Source: Caulochytrium protostelioides
Taxonomy: Eukaryota; Chytridiomycota; Caulochytriomycetes; Caulochytriales; Caulochytriaceae
NCBI GenBank assembly: GCA_003615045.1
Contig: ML014168.1
Coordinates: forward strand, 44,429-108,428
Direction: 5' to 3'
DNA length: 64,000 nucleotides
In this document: positions 31,524 through 41,718 of the stretch, piece by piece
Layout: each line of letters opens with the position of its first letter
Numbering within the stretch: position 1 is the first letter of the stretch
Position numbers and translations under genes: made by a program
Notes under the pieces: generated by a model
The model's database searches: none
Told to the model about the DNA's origin: nothing
Seen by the model: only the letters and a program-made list of their open reading frames with translations

Positions 31524-32270
31524 ATGACGGCACCCTCGGCAGACCCAACCCCGGCGCCCGCGGACGCGGCGGCCACGACGACGGCGACGGCGACGAGCCC
31601 GATGACGCCCGCGGCACTGGCGGCGATGGCGCCGTCGCCCGTGGTCGCAAAGCTGCTGCCGTCCTCGGTCCTGCTGCGCCGCGTCGCCGCCCACGACTAC
31701 CACCGCGGCTACTGCGCGCTGCTCGCGCAGCTGACGACCGTCGATACGGTCTCCGCCGAGCAGTTCGCCGAGCAAGTCGCCTACTGGGACGCGCACCCCG
31801 ATACATATACCTCGATCGTGCTCATCGATGTCGCCTCTGACCGCGTCGTCGGGTAAGTGGCCCATCATCGCATCGCATGCGATGCGGGGGACTGCGTTAT
31901 GCGAACCAGCAAGACATTTCATACTCACTCGATGGCTTCTTGGTGACGGTTGGTTGGTACTCGTCGATACGCGGCATGGTGGATCCGCCACTGGTTCTCA
32001 CTGGGGCTGGCTAGATCGGGGACGCTGGTGGTGGAGCGCAAGATCATCCACGGCTGTGGCCGCGTGGGCCACATCGAGGACATCGTCGTGGACGCCAACG
32101 TCCGTGGCCAGAACCTCGGCAAGATCGTTGTCGAGCAGCTCAAGCACATCGCCGTCGCCAACGGCTGCTACAAGATTGAGCTGGCCGCCGCCGAGAAGAA
32201 CGCCCCCTTCTATGAAAAGTGTGGATTCGCCCGCAAATCACTCAATATGGCCATTTATACAGCCCACTAA
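31524..32270 (+). CDS. GNA1: Glucosamine-6-phosphate N-acetyltransferase, copy A (two exons)
   Basis: The spliced model joins 31524-31852 and 32015-32270 and encodes 194 aa. The enzyme acetylates glucosamine-6-phosphate with acetyl-CoA in UDP-GlcNAc synthesis, needed for chitin and glycans. Exon 1 carries a low-complexity Ala/Thr/Pro N-terminus, then LLRRVAAHDYHRGYCALLAQ, where GNA1 normally begins. Exon 2 supplies GTLVVERKI, HIEDIVVDANVRGQNLGK (the acetyl-CoA pyrophosphate loop), NGCYKIELAAAEKN and PFYEKCGF. The intron joins VVG to SGTLVVE in frame. The N-terminal extension of about 45 residues and several substitutions make this copy the more divergent of the two here. A second copy lies on the opposite strand beyond VPS60. 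Confidence 0.9.
31853..32014 (+). other. Spliceosomal intron in GNA1 copy A (162 nt, phase 2)
   Basis: Donor GTAAGT follows GTCGTCGG; acceptor is GGCTAG before ATCGGG. Removal restores the frame within conserved GNA1 sequence (VVG-SGTL). A branch-like TTCTCACT lies close to the acceptor. Confidence 0.88.
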
Positions 32271-32875
32271 TCGTATGCCCTCGAATATCAGTCCATTGAT
32301 CGTATACTCTTCGAAAACAGCGTCGTCACGTCCTCACGTTGATGATGCCATGACGGCGTCGGCGTGAAAGGACGCCACGGGCGCAGGCGCCGTGGGGAGG
32401 GAGGATGGAAGGCAAGGCCTGGGGCGACTGGGGGCGGCGCTCCTTTCGCGACGGGCGATTTTGCATGCGGCCGCGGTTTCGACGACCGCCGCCCGCAATA
32501 AACGATCGCCGTCCACGTGGCGCAATCCACAGCAGCGAGCATTCATCCTCAAACGCTGTCCGGCTCGCCTGTCGCTGATCCCTGGTCATGGGCCGCCATG
32601 GCACTGATCGACCTGTCTCTGATCCCGCTTCACTCTTCACACGTGCCGTCCTGACTTCGTATACGCCGACATCCACGGTGGCCTGCCCGTTCTTCCGTAT
32701 CCGGTATTGGTCGAGTACCCACCCGTCATCCGTGCTAGCGTTGCATTTCATTGCGTTGCATATCGTTGCACTCCATTGCGTCACTCGTCTCCGTGTACGA
32801 CGGCTTTGGTGCCGATCGAGCCATCGTTTCGCTGATATCCTGCTGCTCCCGCTTTCCTGATCGTGCTTCTTCGTC
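32271..32875. other. Intergenic region, GNA1 copy A / VPS60
   Basis: This is a 605-base gap between co-directional genes. A candidate poly(A) signal AATAAA lies at 32497-32502. Degenerate TTGCATTGCGTTGCA-like units occur at about 32740-32785. No gene was found. Confidence 0.55.
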
Positions 32876-33538
32876 ATGAACCGCTTCTTTGGCACGTCGA
32901 AGCCGAGGGCACCGAAAGCGACGGTGTCAGACGCGATCAACGCGACGGACGCGCGCGTCGATGCGGTCGAGGTCAAGATCAAGCGGCTCGATGCGGAGCT
33001 GCTGCGCTACAAGGACCAGATGAAGAAGATGCGCGAGGGGCCGGCGCAGAACGCGGTCAAGCAGAAGGCCATGCGCGTGCTCAAGCAGAAGAAGATGTAC
33101 GAAAGCCAGAAGGAGCAGCTGCAGCAGCAGAGCTTCAATATGGAGCAAGCGAACATGACCTCCGACAACCTCAAAAACACGCTGGTGACGGTGGGCGCGA
33201 TGCAGGACGCCAACAAGCAGCTGCGCTCGCAGTACAAGAAGGTCAACATCGACAAGATCGAGAAGCTGCAGGACGAGATGGAGGATCTGCTCGAGGCCGC
33301 CAACGATATCCAGGAAGCGCTCGGGCGCTCGTATGGCGTGCCCGACGAGATCGACGAGGACGACCTCGAGGCCGAGCTCGATGCCTTGGGCGACGACCTC
33401 TACGAAGAGGAGGAAGAGGTGCCTAGCTATCTGCAAGACGTCGGCGGCGTGGCTGAGATGCCCGAATTCGAGACCCTGCCAGGCGAAGCCGCGCCCGAGT
33501 CCACCGCCGAGTCGGCGCCGCAAAAGATTAGTGCGTAG
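32876..33538 (+). CDS. VPS60: ESCRT-III accessory subunit Vps60/CHMP5
   Basis: A single exon encodes 220 aa, the usual family length. The protein acts at endosomes in late steps of ESCRT-III membrane scission with Vps4 and its activator Vta1. It starts [20 protein letters not shown], the typical CHMP5 N-terminus. A long charged coiled-coil follows ([20 protein letters not shown] and so on), then [20 protein letters not shown] and [20 protein letters not shown], a diagnostic CHMP5 stretch. The tail is acidic with a likely MIM-type element. Flanked by two GNA1 copies in opposite orientation. Confidence 0.96.
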   Translation: MNRFFGTSKPRAPKATVSDAINATDARVDAVEVKIKRLDAELLRYKDQMKKMREGPAQNAVKQKAMRVLKQKKMYESQKEQLQQQSFNMEQANMTSDNLKNTLVTVGAMQDANKQLRSQYKKVNIDKIEKLQDEMEDLLEAANDIQEALGRSYGVPDEIDEDDLEAELDALGDDLYEEEEEVPSYLQDVGGVAEMPEFETLPGEAAPESTAESAPQKISA

Positions 33539-33693
33539 CCGTTGCGTCAGAAACGCGCGCATCGATATCGGTATCAATCGGTACGAAGTCGCTGACGCAG
33601 ATCCAGTAACGATCCCTTTTTCGTTTATTTATACAAATCTACCTCGCTCGCTTGTTTCAAAAAAGGTGATCGATTGGCCGATCCGAGATGGGG

Positions 33694-34224
33694 TTAGAGT
33701 TTAGCACGCGGGGCCTCGTCAATGTACCACGCCATCTCGACCTCCTTGCGCGTGAACCCGCACTTCTCGTAGAAGGGCACGTTCTTCTCGCTACAGTCCA
33801 GGATGACCTTGTAGCAGCCCGTCTGGGCGCCGATGTGCTTCAGTTGCTCGATGATGCTCTGGCCGAGGTGGAGGCCGCGGGCCTCGCGGTGCGATACGAT
33901 GTCCTCGATATGCCCGACGAGGCCGTTCGCGTGGACAAACTTGCGCTCGACGAAGATGGTGCCCGCGGCGACGATGTGACGCTTCGCCACGTGCTCGATG
34001 ACGATCGGGAAATAGGTCGTGTTGTGCGCCTGCAGGTACCGGAAGCGCTCGGCATACTGCGCCTCAGTGAGCGTGCCGACGGTCGTGAGGTGGCTCAGCG
34101 TGTCGAGGTAGCCCTTGTGGAAGTCGTCGAGCGCGAGCGGACGCACCACATAGCCCTTCGGCAGGCGCGCCTGCACATCGGGCGAGATGAGTTTGGCCGA
34201 GAAGGCGCTGTTGGGCGACATCAT
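33694..34224 (-). CDS. GNA1: Glucosamine-6-phosphate N-acetyltransferase, copy B (intronless)
   Basis: This intronless gene encodes 176 aa. It shows the full GNA1 set: YVVRPLALDDFHKGYLDTLS, AAGTIFVERKFVHANGLVGH, HIEDIVSHREARGLHLGQ with the acetyl-CoA loop, TGCYKVILDCSEKN and PFYEKCGFTRKEVEMAWY. By eye it is about half identical to copy A and looks closer to standard GNA1. It converges with VPS60, with 155 bases between stops. It probably supplies N-acetylglucosamine-6-phosphate for UDP-GlcNAc and chitin; whether both copies are active cannot be told from sequence. Confidence 0.93.
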   Translation of the reverse strand: MMSPNSAFSAKLISPDVQARLPKGYVVRPLALDDFHKGYLDTLSHLTTVGTLTEAQYAERFRYLQAHNTTYFPIVIEHVAKRHIVAAGTIFVERKFVHANGLVGHIEDIVSHREARGLHLGQSIIEQLKHIGAQTGCYKVILDCSEKNVPFYEKCGFTRKEVEMAWYIDEAPRAKL

Positions 34225-35645
34225 GCAAGGTGACGATACGTCTCTTCACGTCTATTCACGTCGACGCGGGTGAAGCGTCGGATGACGGCGAGGCAATGAC
34301 GACAGATCAGTAGCAGTTGCAGCAGCAGCAACAGCAGATATCGGGATTGGCAGTATAAAAAGTATCAAACCAAGTTAAAACAACAAGCATCAACCGATGT
34401 CTGTGATGAATGGATCAGACACGTGCTTCGATCGCCGTCCAGTCCACGTGCGTCGCGACGGGCACGAGAACTGGCACGTGACGGGCATCCTTCGGCCGCG
34501 TGTGGCGCGCATTCTCCCCGCATCGGCCGCTGCCCGATGGGCAGGTCTGCCGTATACGGCCTTCCCATGTGCATCGCACCGCCATCGGTCATCGACGACG
34601 TCGTTGTCGTGGCCGTTGTCGTCACCACCGCGGCTCCGCATGACGAACGACAGAGACAAGAGGCGAGACGACGAGATGGCGTCGGGCATCTTGCGCGACG
34701 CGCACGCATTCGCAATCCATTTTCTGTTCTTTTTTCTGCCCAGCGAGCAAGCAAGCATTTTTCAACATCCGCGAAGCACGTCATGCCGCCGCTCCAGAGG
34801 CCACCATGCCGGGGCATCGTCTCTTGTCAGGGACGAGTGCTGCCCTTCTGTCTGGCCAGCAATGGTATCGAAGCGTATCGAATCGCTGCGGTATGGCACA
34901 TGCTGCGTCGGCTGCGTGGACGACTACGACCCCCACGATAACCATGCGGACGACGACGCTTCGTGGCCTTGTCGGCCAGCCACGACATGTCATAGCCGCG
35001 GAAAGCCGCAAGGCCTCACGTCATTGGGCACGCCGCCACATGCACGTCCACGGGTTGGCCCTGCGGAGGCCCACTCAACGTAAGGGGGCGCGCAGGGAAC
35101 GTGAGAGCCCATCCTTGCTGTCGCCGCACCCCTTTCCTTTGGCTGGGCTGCGCCGGCTCCGCCTGCGGCTACGTCTGCGGCTGCCGCCCCGTGGCGCCTC
35201 CTTGGCAAATGGCCTCGGCCGCCGTCGTGCACGTCGCAGCAGCAGCAGCAGCAGTAGTAGGCAACTCCCCGTAGGCGAGTAGCAGCCTATGACACCTCGC
35301 CGCGGTCAGGCACGCCGCATGAGTGCCGCGATCGGAAGGGACGGTTGACACTTAGGCCTCATGCGCGGCCCGCTTCTTATGGAGCACGGGGCATGGAGAA
35401 ACGGGTGCACGCGCGCGCGTCGATCGGCCGTGGATTTGATGGTCATTCACGTTAGACGGAGGCGAAGATATCGATGCAGATACCGATACATGAGGAGGAA
35501 AATCGCGTTCATTCACATCCATCCTCCATATCGATGCTTGGCTGTCTGGCGATCTCTGCAAACCACCCCTTTTTGTCTTGTGCATCGCTCCGGCTTCTTT
35601 GTCTCGTCCCCACCTCTTCTGAATACTCATCTTCATACCGGCGTC
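34225..35645. other. Divergent intergenic region, GNA1 copy B / TSPO
   Basis: These 1.4 kb contain no supported gene. They hold short CAG runs at 34314-34336, a TATAAAAA sequence at 34354-34361 that is too far from either start to be a clear core promoter, and another CAG run at about 35240-35256. Confidence 0.5.
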
Positions 35646-36419
35646 ATGGCGTCTCTTAACCAGCTGATCAACCGCCCGTTGATCACGGCCATGGCCATCC
35701 CGCTTGTGAGCGGCGGCCTGGTGGGTAAGTGAAGCGCCTATGATGCGCCTATGATGCGATGCGGTCCACTGCAACGTGATGCCGCCGTTCACCGGTCGTT
35801 GCGATGCCCCGCTGATCCGGGGATCACGGTCGATGTGACTTTGCTCGCCATACCAGGAGACTCACCCCGATTTATCATGATCCTGCCATTCCTATCGACT
35901 TCGCCATGCAACCATGCAACCATGCAACCATTATCATGATCGCTAGCCTCGTTGACCTCGCCCAACGAGCTTGTCAACCGCACGTGGTACACGACACTGG
36001 ACGGCCCGTCGTGGCGCGTCCCCGCGAAGCTGTTCGCGCCCATGAACATGGCCTTCTACGCCGCCATGGGCTACGGCTCGTACCTCGTGTGGCGCGAGGG
36101 CCGCATCCACCCGGGCCTTGACGTCACGCCGCCGCTGCGCCTCTACGGCCTCAACCTGCTCCTGACCCTCGCGTGGCCGCCCCTCTTCTTCCAGCAGAAG
36201 AACCTCACCCTCGCCACGGCCTCCGCATGGCTCGTCACCATCACGACGGCCCTGCTCGGCGACGGCTTCTACAGCGCCAACACGACCGCCGGGTGGCTCA
36301 TGACGCCGTCGCTCGTCTGGACCGCCTACAAGGCCGTCCTCACCTCGGCCTTCTGGTGGACCAACCGCAAGGCCGCGGGCGCCCCCCGCGGCGTCTCCAG
36401 CGCCGACCTCAAGCCCTAA
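35646..36419 (+). CDS. TSPO: TspO/MBR translocator protein (two exons)
   Basis: The model joins 35646-35724 and 35947-36419 and encodes 183 aa, close to the family length. TSPO is a five-helix outer mitochondrial membrane protein that binds porphyrins and sterols. Exon 1 gives the N-terminal helix (NRPLITAMAIPLVSGGLV). Exon 2 carries the family core: TWYTTLDGPSWRVPAKLFAP, NMAFYAAMGYGSYLVWREGR, then LYGLNLLLTLAWPPLFFQQK with the conserved AWPP, two further helices, and a short basic tail. The splice is phase 1 and joins in frame. Without exon 1 the first helix would be missing, which supports the intron. It is transcribed away from GNA1 copy B. Confidence 0.92.
35725..35946 (+). other. Spliceosomal intron in TSPO (222 nt, phase 1)
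   Basis: Donor GTAAGT at 35725; acceptor ATCGCTAG ending at 35946. The join gives GGLVASLTSPNELVN in frame. The intron contains the CCATGCAACCATGCAACCAT triplet-like repeat and ATGATGCG units. Confidence 0.85.
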
Positions 36420-36912
36420 ACGGCTTGGACGCTGGCCATCCCTCGTATTTTCTTGTGTAAATCCCTCAGACCAATGAAAAACTGATCTCTTTACTCCATG
36501 CCATGAACGTCTGAAGCTGGATGCGACACCATTCAAAGAGATCTGCGACCAGGCCGTCCGGTTCATTAACACGCGGCCACGTGCGACGTGGCCGCGTGGT
36601 CGCGGATGCAGGCGACACGACGCCATGGATGCGTGAATGTCGCGACGATCGGCATGCGTCACCGGCTCCGACAACCAGCTGCCTGGAGACAGATGAAAAT
36701 CGATGAAAATCGATCGAGGCGCGTGCGTCATCTTCAAACCGTCTGTCATGCTAGATAAAACCCGAGACGGGGGTGTGTGTGTGCTGTGCAGAAGCCCCGT
36801 GAAGACTGCTCTCCTCTCTCTCCATCGATGACTGACGATGGACACCGCCTTCTTTGCTGGTCCATACCTTCTCCCCGCTCGTTTTTATCTGCGCGGCGTT
36901 TTGCATGGCGGC

Positions 36913-36944
<32 letters not shown>

Positions 36945-37542
36945 AACGCCGAGAACAGCGGCAGCATCGAGCGGTGACGGGGCCACCACCACTGGCTGGC
37001 GCCACCCACCGCCATGAAAGAAGCAGATAGCGAAGAACTGGGGCCGCCACTGTCGCGGCCGCGCGCTATGGCGGCTGGAGGGAGAGATCGTCGGCACACG
37101 GCACGCGACTCGGACTCAAACTCGGACTCGGGCGATCGGCACCGGCCGATGCGGCGCCCACCCACAGCCGCCTCCACCGAGCCGCCCGGAGTCCCGATGG
37201 CCCGAGAAGTCAACAGCCGCGGGCGAGCTATATAAGTCGTTCTCAGGGGCATCCTGGAGCCCGGCCGTGAAGAAACTATGGCGATGCGCCGCACGGATGC
37301 GCGACAGCTGCCGATGCGCCGACTGGATGCTGTGCACTGGTGGGAGTCGAGTGGGTGGACGCTCCATGGCCGCTGCGGCGCTTGTCTTTTCCTGAACGGA
37401 TGTCACCTCGTTTACAACGTTCGCTCGTACCTCTCGAGACGACCGGTCTCGGAGCCAAGCAAACTCCGCCGTCCGATCGCTTGATCGTCTCATTGTTCCT
37501 GTCGGTCTCTGCTCCCCCGCGTTCTCGTCGCTCACGTCGATC
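36420..37542. other. Intergenic region, TSPO / LIM gene
   Basis: This 1.1-kb gap lies between co-directional genes. A GGC-rich run lies at about 36905-36945. No supported gene was found; a short frame at 37013-37235 is Arg/Ser-rich without motifs. Confidence 0.5.
37229..37236 (+). promoter_or_regulatory. Candidate TATA box upstream of the LIM gene
   Basis: TATATAAG stands out in GC-rich surroundings about 307 bases before the LIM-protein ATG. It would be a core promoter only if the 5' UTR is about 270 bases long. Confidence 0.35.
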
Positions 37543-38286
37543 ATGGCCAGTGTCGCAGAGAGCGCGCGCGCCTTTAGCGCCGCCCCGGCGGCCAAGGACG
37601 CCTGCCACGCCTGCGGCAAGACGGTGTACCCGATGGAGAAATGCGTCGTGGACGAGAAGGTCATGCACCCGAGCTGCCTGCGCTGCCACCACTGCAACCG
37701 CACCATCACGCCTGCCACCTACGCGGCCCTCGACGGCCAATTCTACTGCAAGCCCCACTTTAAGCAGCTCTTCCAGCTCAAGGGCAAGTATACCTTCGCC
37801 AGCGACCAGAGCGCCCAGGCGAGCTCCAGCTACTGCCCCACGTTCGGCAAGACCGCCGCCAGCTCCCCGGCCGCGCCCCTCGCCGCCAAGACGGCCCGTT
37901 CCGACTCGTCCGGCGACCTCAAGGCCGCAGCGGGCGCCGTGACCGGCAGCCGCGGCAGCGGCCTCCACCAGCCTGAGCGACCGTCCTCAGTCACGCCGGC
38001 GCCCGCCGCCGCCGCCACGGGACCGAGCCTCCAGGAGCGCCGCGCCTTGCTTCAGAGCGCGGCCTCGCCCGCGTCGTCGATCGCATCCTCGGCCACGACG
38101 ACCGCCGCTGCCGCCGCATCGTCGTCGCCGTCGCCGTCGGTGAGCGAGGCAGAGTCCCGGCTCCGCGAGGAGAACGCCCGGCTGACGGCGCAGCTGTCGG
38201 CCGCGCGCGAGCGCATCGCGCAGCTCGAGACGCAGCTCGCTGCCGCCTCGCACGCTGATGCGGATGCGGACGCATCATCGGACTAA
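37543..38286 (+). CDS. Single-LIM-domain protein with C-terminal coiled coil
   Basis: The protein has 247 aa. One LIM zinc-binding domain spans residues 21-73: CHACGKTVYPMEKCVVDEK, then HPSCLRCHHCNRTITPATY and FYCKPHF. All eight ligand positions (Cys/His) are present. It is followed by FKQLFQLKGKYTF, the extension typical of EPLIN/LIMA1 and plant-type LIM proteins. Residues about 90-190 are disordered Ser/Ala/Pro-rich. Residues about 205-235 form a heptad-rich coiled coil (SRLREENARLTAQLSAARER and on). Likely an actin-associated adaptor, by family analogy only. It converges with acetolactate synthase. Confidence 0.9.
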   Translation: MASVAESARAFSAAPAAKDACHACGKTVYPMEKCVVDEKVMHPSCLRCHHCNRTITPATYAALDGQFYCKPHFKQLFQLKGKYTFASDQSAQASSSYCPTFGKTAASSPAAPLAAKTARSDSSGDLKAAAGAVTGSRGSGLHQPERPSSVTPAPAAAATGPSLQERRALLQSAASPASSIASSATTTAAAAASSSPSPSVSEAESRLREENARLTAQLSAARERIAQLETQLAAASHADADADASSD

Positions 38287-38407
38287 CTGAAACGCCCCAA
38301 CGGGGAGAAAACGCGGCGGGAATGCAATGATGGATACCCCCCACCCACTCCCTCTTCTTGCTCACCGATCGCGGTGGCCCGCGTCCCTTCTTTAGGCCTG
38401 TTATACC

Positions 38408-38413
38408 TTTATT
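38408..38413 (-). terminator. Candidate poly(A) signal for acetolactate synthase
   Basis: AATAAA on the minus strand lies about 76 bases after the stop codon, within the short gap shared with the convergent LIM gene. Confidence 0.45.
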
Positions 38414-38488
38414 TTTCTGAATTTCCAAAACGTAAAGAGGGAGGCATATCATGCGAATGGGGATGAGGATGCATGACACCCATCCTGT

Positions 38489-40836
38489 CTAGGGCGCCGC
38501 GTAGCTCTGCACGAAGGCGTTGGTATCGGGCTCGGTGAGCTTGACGTGGCCGAGCTCCATCTCGTGCAAGGCCTTGCCGGCCGGCACCATCGGGTAGACG
38601 TGCTCGTCCTTCTCGACCACCACCTCCAGCAGCACGGGCTCGGTGGTCGCAATGAAGCGCTCGATGGCCGCGGGCAGGTCCTCGGCGTTCTTGACGCGGA
38701 TGCCCTCACAGCCCATGGCCTCGGCGAGCTTGACGAAATCCGGGTTCGTCATCGTCGTGCCCGAGTAGCGCTTGTCGTAGAAGAGATCCTGCCACTGCTT
38801 GACCATGCCCTGGAAGTCGTTGTTGAGGACGAGCGCCTTGACGCCGATGTTGTACTGGCGCGCGGTCTGCATCTCCATCGCGGTCATACTGAACGACGCG
38901 TCGCCGTCGATGTCGATGACCATCTTCTCGGGGCACGCGACCTTCGCGCCGATCGCGGACGGCAGGCCGAAACCCATCGTGCCGAGCCCGCCCGACGAGA
39001 TCCACGACCGCGGGTGCCGCCAGCGGTAGTACTGCGCGGCCCACATCTGGTGCTGCCCGACGCCCGTCGTGATGATAACTTCGTCCTTGCGGTCCGCGAG
39101 CTGGCGGTTGAGCTCCGCAATGACCTGCTGCGGCTTGATCTTGGCGCCCGGCGGCGCCGGCTCGAAGGAAAACGGATACTTCTCGCGCCACTCGTCCAGC
39201 TGGTTGAACCACGGGTGGCGGTCGCGGTGCTCGAGCATCGGCAGCAGCTGCTTCAGGTTCTCGGTCACGTCGCCCTCGACGGCGTCCGTGGCCTCGACGA
39301 TCTTGTCGATGTTCTTGGGCATGATCTCGAAGTGGAAGATGCCGCCCTTGCCCTGGCGCGCGGCCTTCTTGGCCGCGGGCGCAAACTTGTTGAGAATGCC
39401 CGTCACGCGGTCGTCGAAGCGCGCGCCAAGCGCAATGATCACGTCGGCGCTCTGCATGGCGAGGTTCGCGTACGCCGAGCCGTGCATGCCCAGCATGTGC
39501 AGCGACAGCGGGTCCTCCTCGTCGAACGCGCCCAGGCCCTGCAGCGTCGTCGTGACGGGCAGATTGCCGCGGTGCGCGACCTCGCGCAGCACCGCGGGGC
39601 CGTCCGGGTGGTTGAGGATGCCCGCGCCGACGTAGAGCACGGGCTTGCGGGCGGCGTTCGTCAGCTTGGCGATGTTGGCGAGCGTCTTTTGGCGCTCGGC
39701 GGCCTGGAACTGCTCGTATGACACCGACGACGCGCGCGTCTGCGTCGGGCGGTACGGGATGCTCGGCTCGATGCCGCCCGCAGGCTCGGCGCGCAAGATG
39801 CCGGCGGTCACGTCCTTCGGCAAGTCCACGAGCACGGGGCCCGGGCGGCCCGAGGTCGCGATCTTAAACGCCTGGTTGATCGCCTTGGGCAGCTCGCTGA
39901 TGTCCTTGACCATCACGTTCCACTTGGTGCACGCGCGCGAGATCCCGAGGACGTCGGCTTCCTGGAACGCGTCGCTGCCGATGGCCGCGGTGACGACCTG
40001 GCCCGTGAAGACGACCATCGGCGTGCCGTCCGAGAGCGCGTCCTGCATGGGCGTGATGACGTTCGTGGCGCCCGGGCCACTCGTCACCAGCACGACGCCC
40101 GGCTTGCCGGTGGCGCGGGCATAGCCCTCCGCCATGTGGCCGGCGCCCTGCTCGTGGCGCGGCAGGATGAAGTTGAAGTACGGCGAGTTGTGGATCGCGT
40201 CGTAGACGGGCAGAATGGCGCCGCCCGGGTATCCAAACACGGTGTCGACGCCGTGCTGGAGCATCATTTCGTGGAAGATTTGACCGCCCGACATACCGAC
40301 GAAACTCTTGGAGGTCGCGCGCGAAGTCGGCGTCGGTGGCACTTTCTTGGGTGGCGGGCCCTTCGGGCGCGGCACGGGGTCGATGACCTCCAGGCCCGGG
40401 CCGGTCGGGCGGGCTCCGGACGTCGGCGTCGTCCCCACGGCTCTGTATGACCATCGGAGATCCCAGGCATCGCATTCGATGAGCACAGTCAGCAAATCGC
40501 AAGAAAACATTTTGTGAGTCCTTGATCTGGCGTGCTGGTCGCCGCGTGATCGTGATTGTGACCGCACTTCGCACATCGACGCATCACGGATCGATGCATC
40601 GATGTGCCGTACGCCATGCAAGTCGCGCGATCCGATGGCGGATCGCGGGCGAGGCTTTGCAGAACTTACCTTGACAAGGCGAGCGTCGTGGTGGGCATCA
40701 CAGCCGGGCGCGCGAGGCGGCGGGTGGCGGCGGCGGCGAGCACGGCGAGGCCGCGCGAGGCAGGACGCCCGGAAGCCGTCGAGCTCGCGTGGAGCAGGCG
40801 CGCCGCCGCGGTGGGCGCACGTGTCGTGAAGGGCAT
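38489..40836 (-). CDS. ILV2: Acetolactate synthase catalytic subunit, mitochondrial (two exons)
   Basis: The model joins exon 1 at 40836-40670 to exon 2 at 40442-38489 and encodes 706 aa. It is the thiamine-diphosphate enzyme of valine, leucine and isoleucine synthesis, condensing pyruvate with pyruvate or 2-oxobutyrate. Exon 1 encodes an Arg/Ala/Ser-rich presequence (MPFTTRAPTAAARLLHASS and on) with no acidic residues, a good mitochondrial targeting peptide. Exon 2 holds the three-domain enzyme: MSGGQIFHEMMLQHGVDTVF, the catalytic Glu in LPRHEQGAGHMAEGYARATG, GPGATNVITP, and the cofactor motif IDGDASFSMTAMEMQTARQY ending near VLNNDFQG. The end GHVKLTEPDTNAFVQSYAAP is complete. Animals lack this enzyme, which supports a fungal or protist source. 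The regulatory subunit is not in the window. Confidence 0.95.
40443..40669 (-). other. Spliceosomal intron in ILV2 (227 nt, phase 2)
   Basis: On the coding strand the donor TCAAG-GTAAGT and acceptor GGTCATACAG-AGCC join TCA-AG to A-GCC-GTG in frame. The intron ends exactly between the targeting peptide and the linker before the mature enzyme. Its length is not a multiple of three, so retention would shift the frame. Confidence 0.82.
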
Positions 40837-41687
40837 CGCGAGCGGCGAATCGATGGGGTCGATCGGTCTGATGGTACTAGCAGAGAAAGCAAGCGGCAGT
40901 AGCTACACGAGCAGCAGCATACAGCGTGCTGTTAACAGGAAATTCGAGCAATTCTCTTGGAACGCGGCAGATGCGTGTCCAGGATGCGGGAGCGCGCGAG
41001 ACCGGTGATGCGATGGTGCGACGTGGACGATGCAGCGAACGATCGAACCAGCTGGATCATATCGTGAAGGTCTCGACGTGCTTGTCCCTCTCATCGTCGT
41101 CTGCTTCAGCGTCTGCTTTTTTTTTTCAGCTTCTGCATCCGATGAGGCGACCAACAAACGATCGAAAGGCCATCATGATGACCACTCCATCTGAGGCGCG
41201 ATGGGCGTCAGCTCATACGGGCATCGCGCAGGAACCGTGCTGTGCCATCCTCTCGCTCTCGCCCCAGTGGCCGTGAAGGGGCGCCCGCGCGTGGTCAGCA
41301 CCCGTGCACCCGTGCATCCGCCGGACCCCCGGCGCAGCGCGTTGTCTGTCTGTCTGTTCCTCTGTCGGTCCCGAGGCCAGTGACCCACCCGATCCTGTGG
41401 ATCGGACCTGGGGCTGCTAGGGCCGTGACGGGCATCCCTCCATCGCCGACCGCATCCGATGACCACGTCCGATGGTTGGCTAGCTGGCTGGCTCGCTCGC
41501 TCGCTCGCTCGCTCCGGCCGACGGCTGCTGGCGGCGGGCTGGACCCAGGCTCACCGTCCTTGGATCACATAGCCCGCATCGCTGCCGTCGTGGGCCGCGC
41601 TCGCCCGAACACCGCTCGCGCGTGGCGCCGCAGGTCGGTGCCAGCGGAACGAACGGGTGAGGCGGCGGCAGCGGCGGCAGCGGCAGC

Positions 41688-41718
<31 letters not shown>

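Noticed and set aside
34354-34361. TATAAAAA as a core promoter for TSPO
   Set aside because: It lies about 1.3 kb from the TSPO start codon and points away from GNA1 copy B, so there is no spacing support.
40443-40621. Acetolactate synthase start within the intron frame
   Set aside because: That reading gives an N-terminus without targeting character, whereas exon 1 with a perfect GTAAGT donor gives a convincing presequence in frame.
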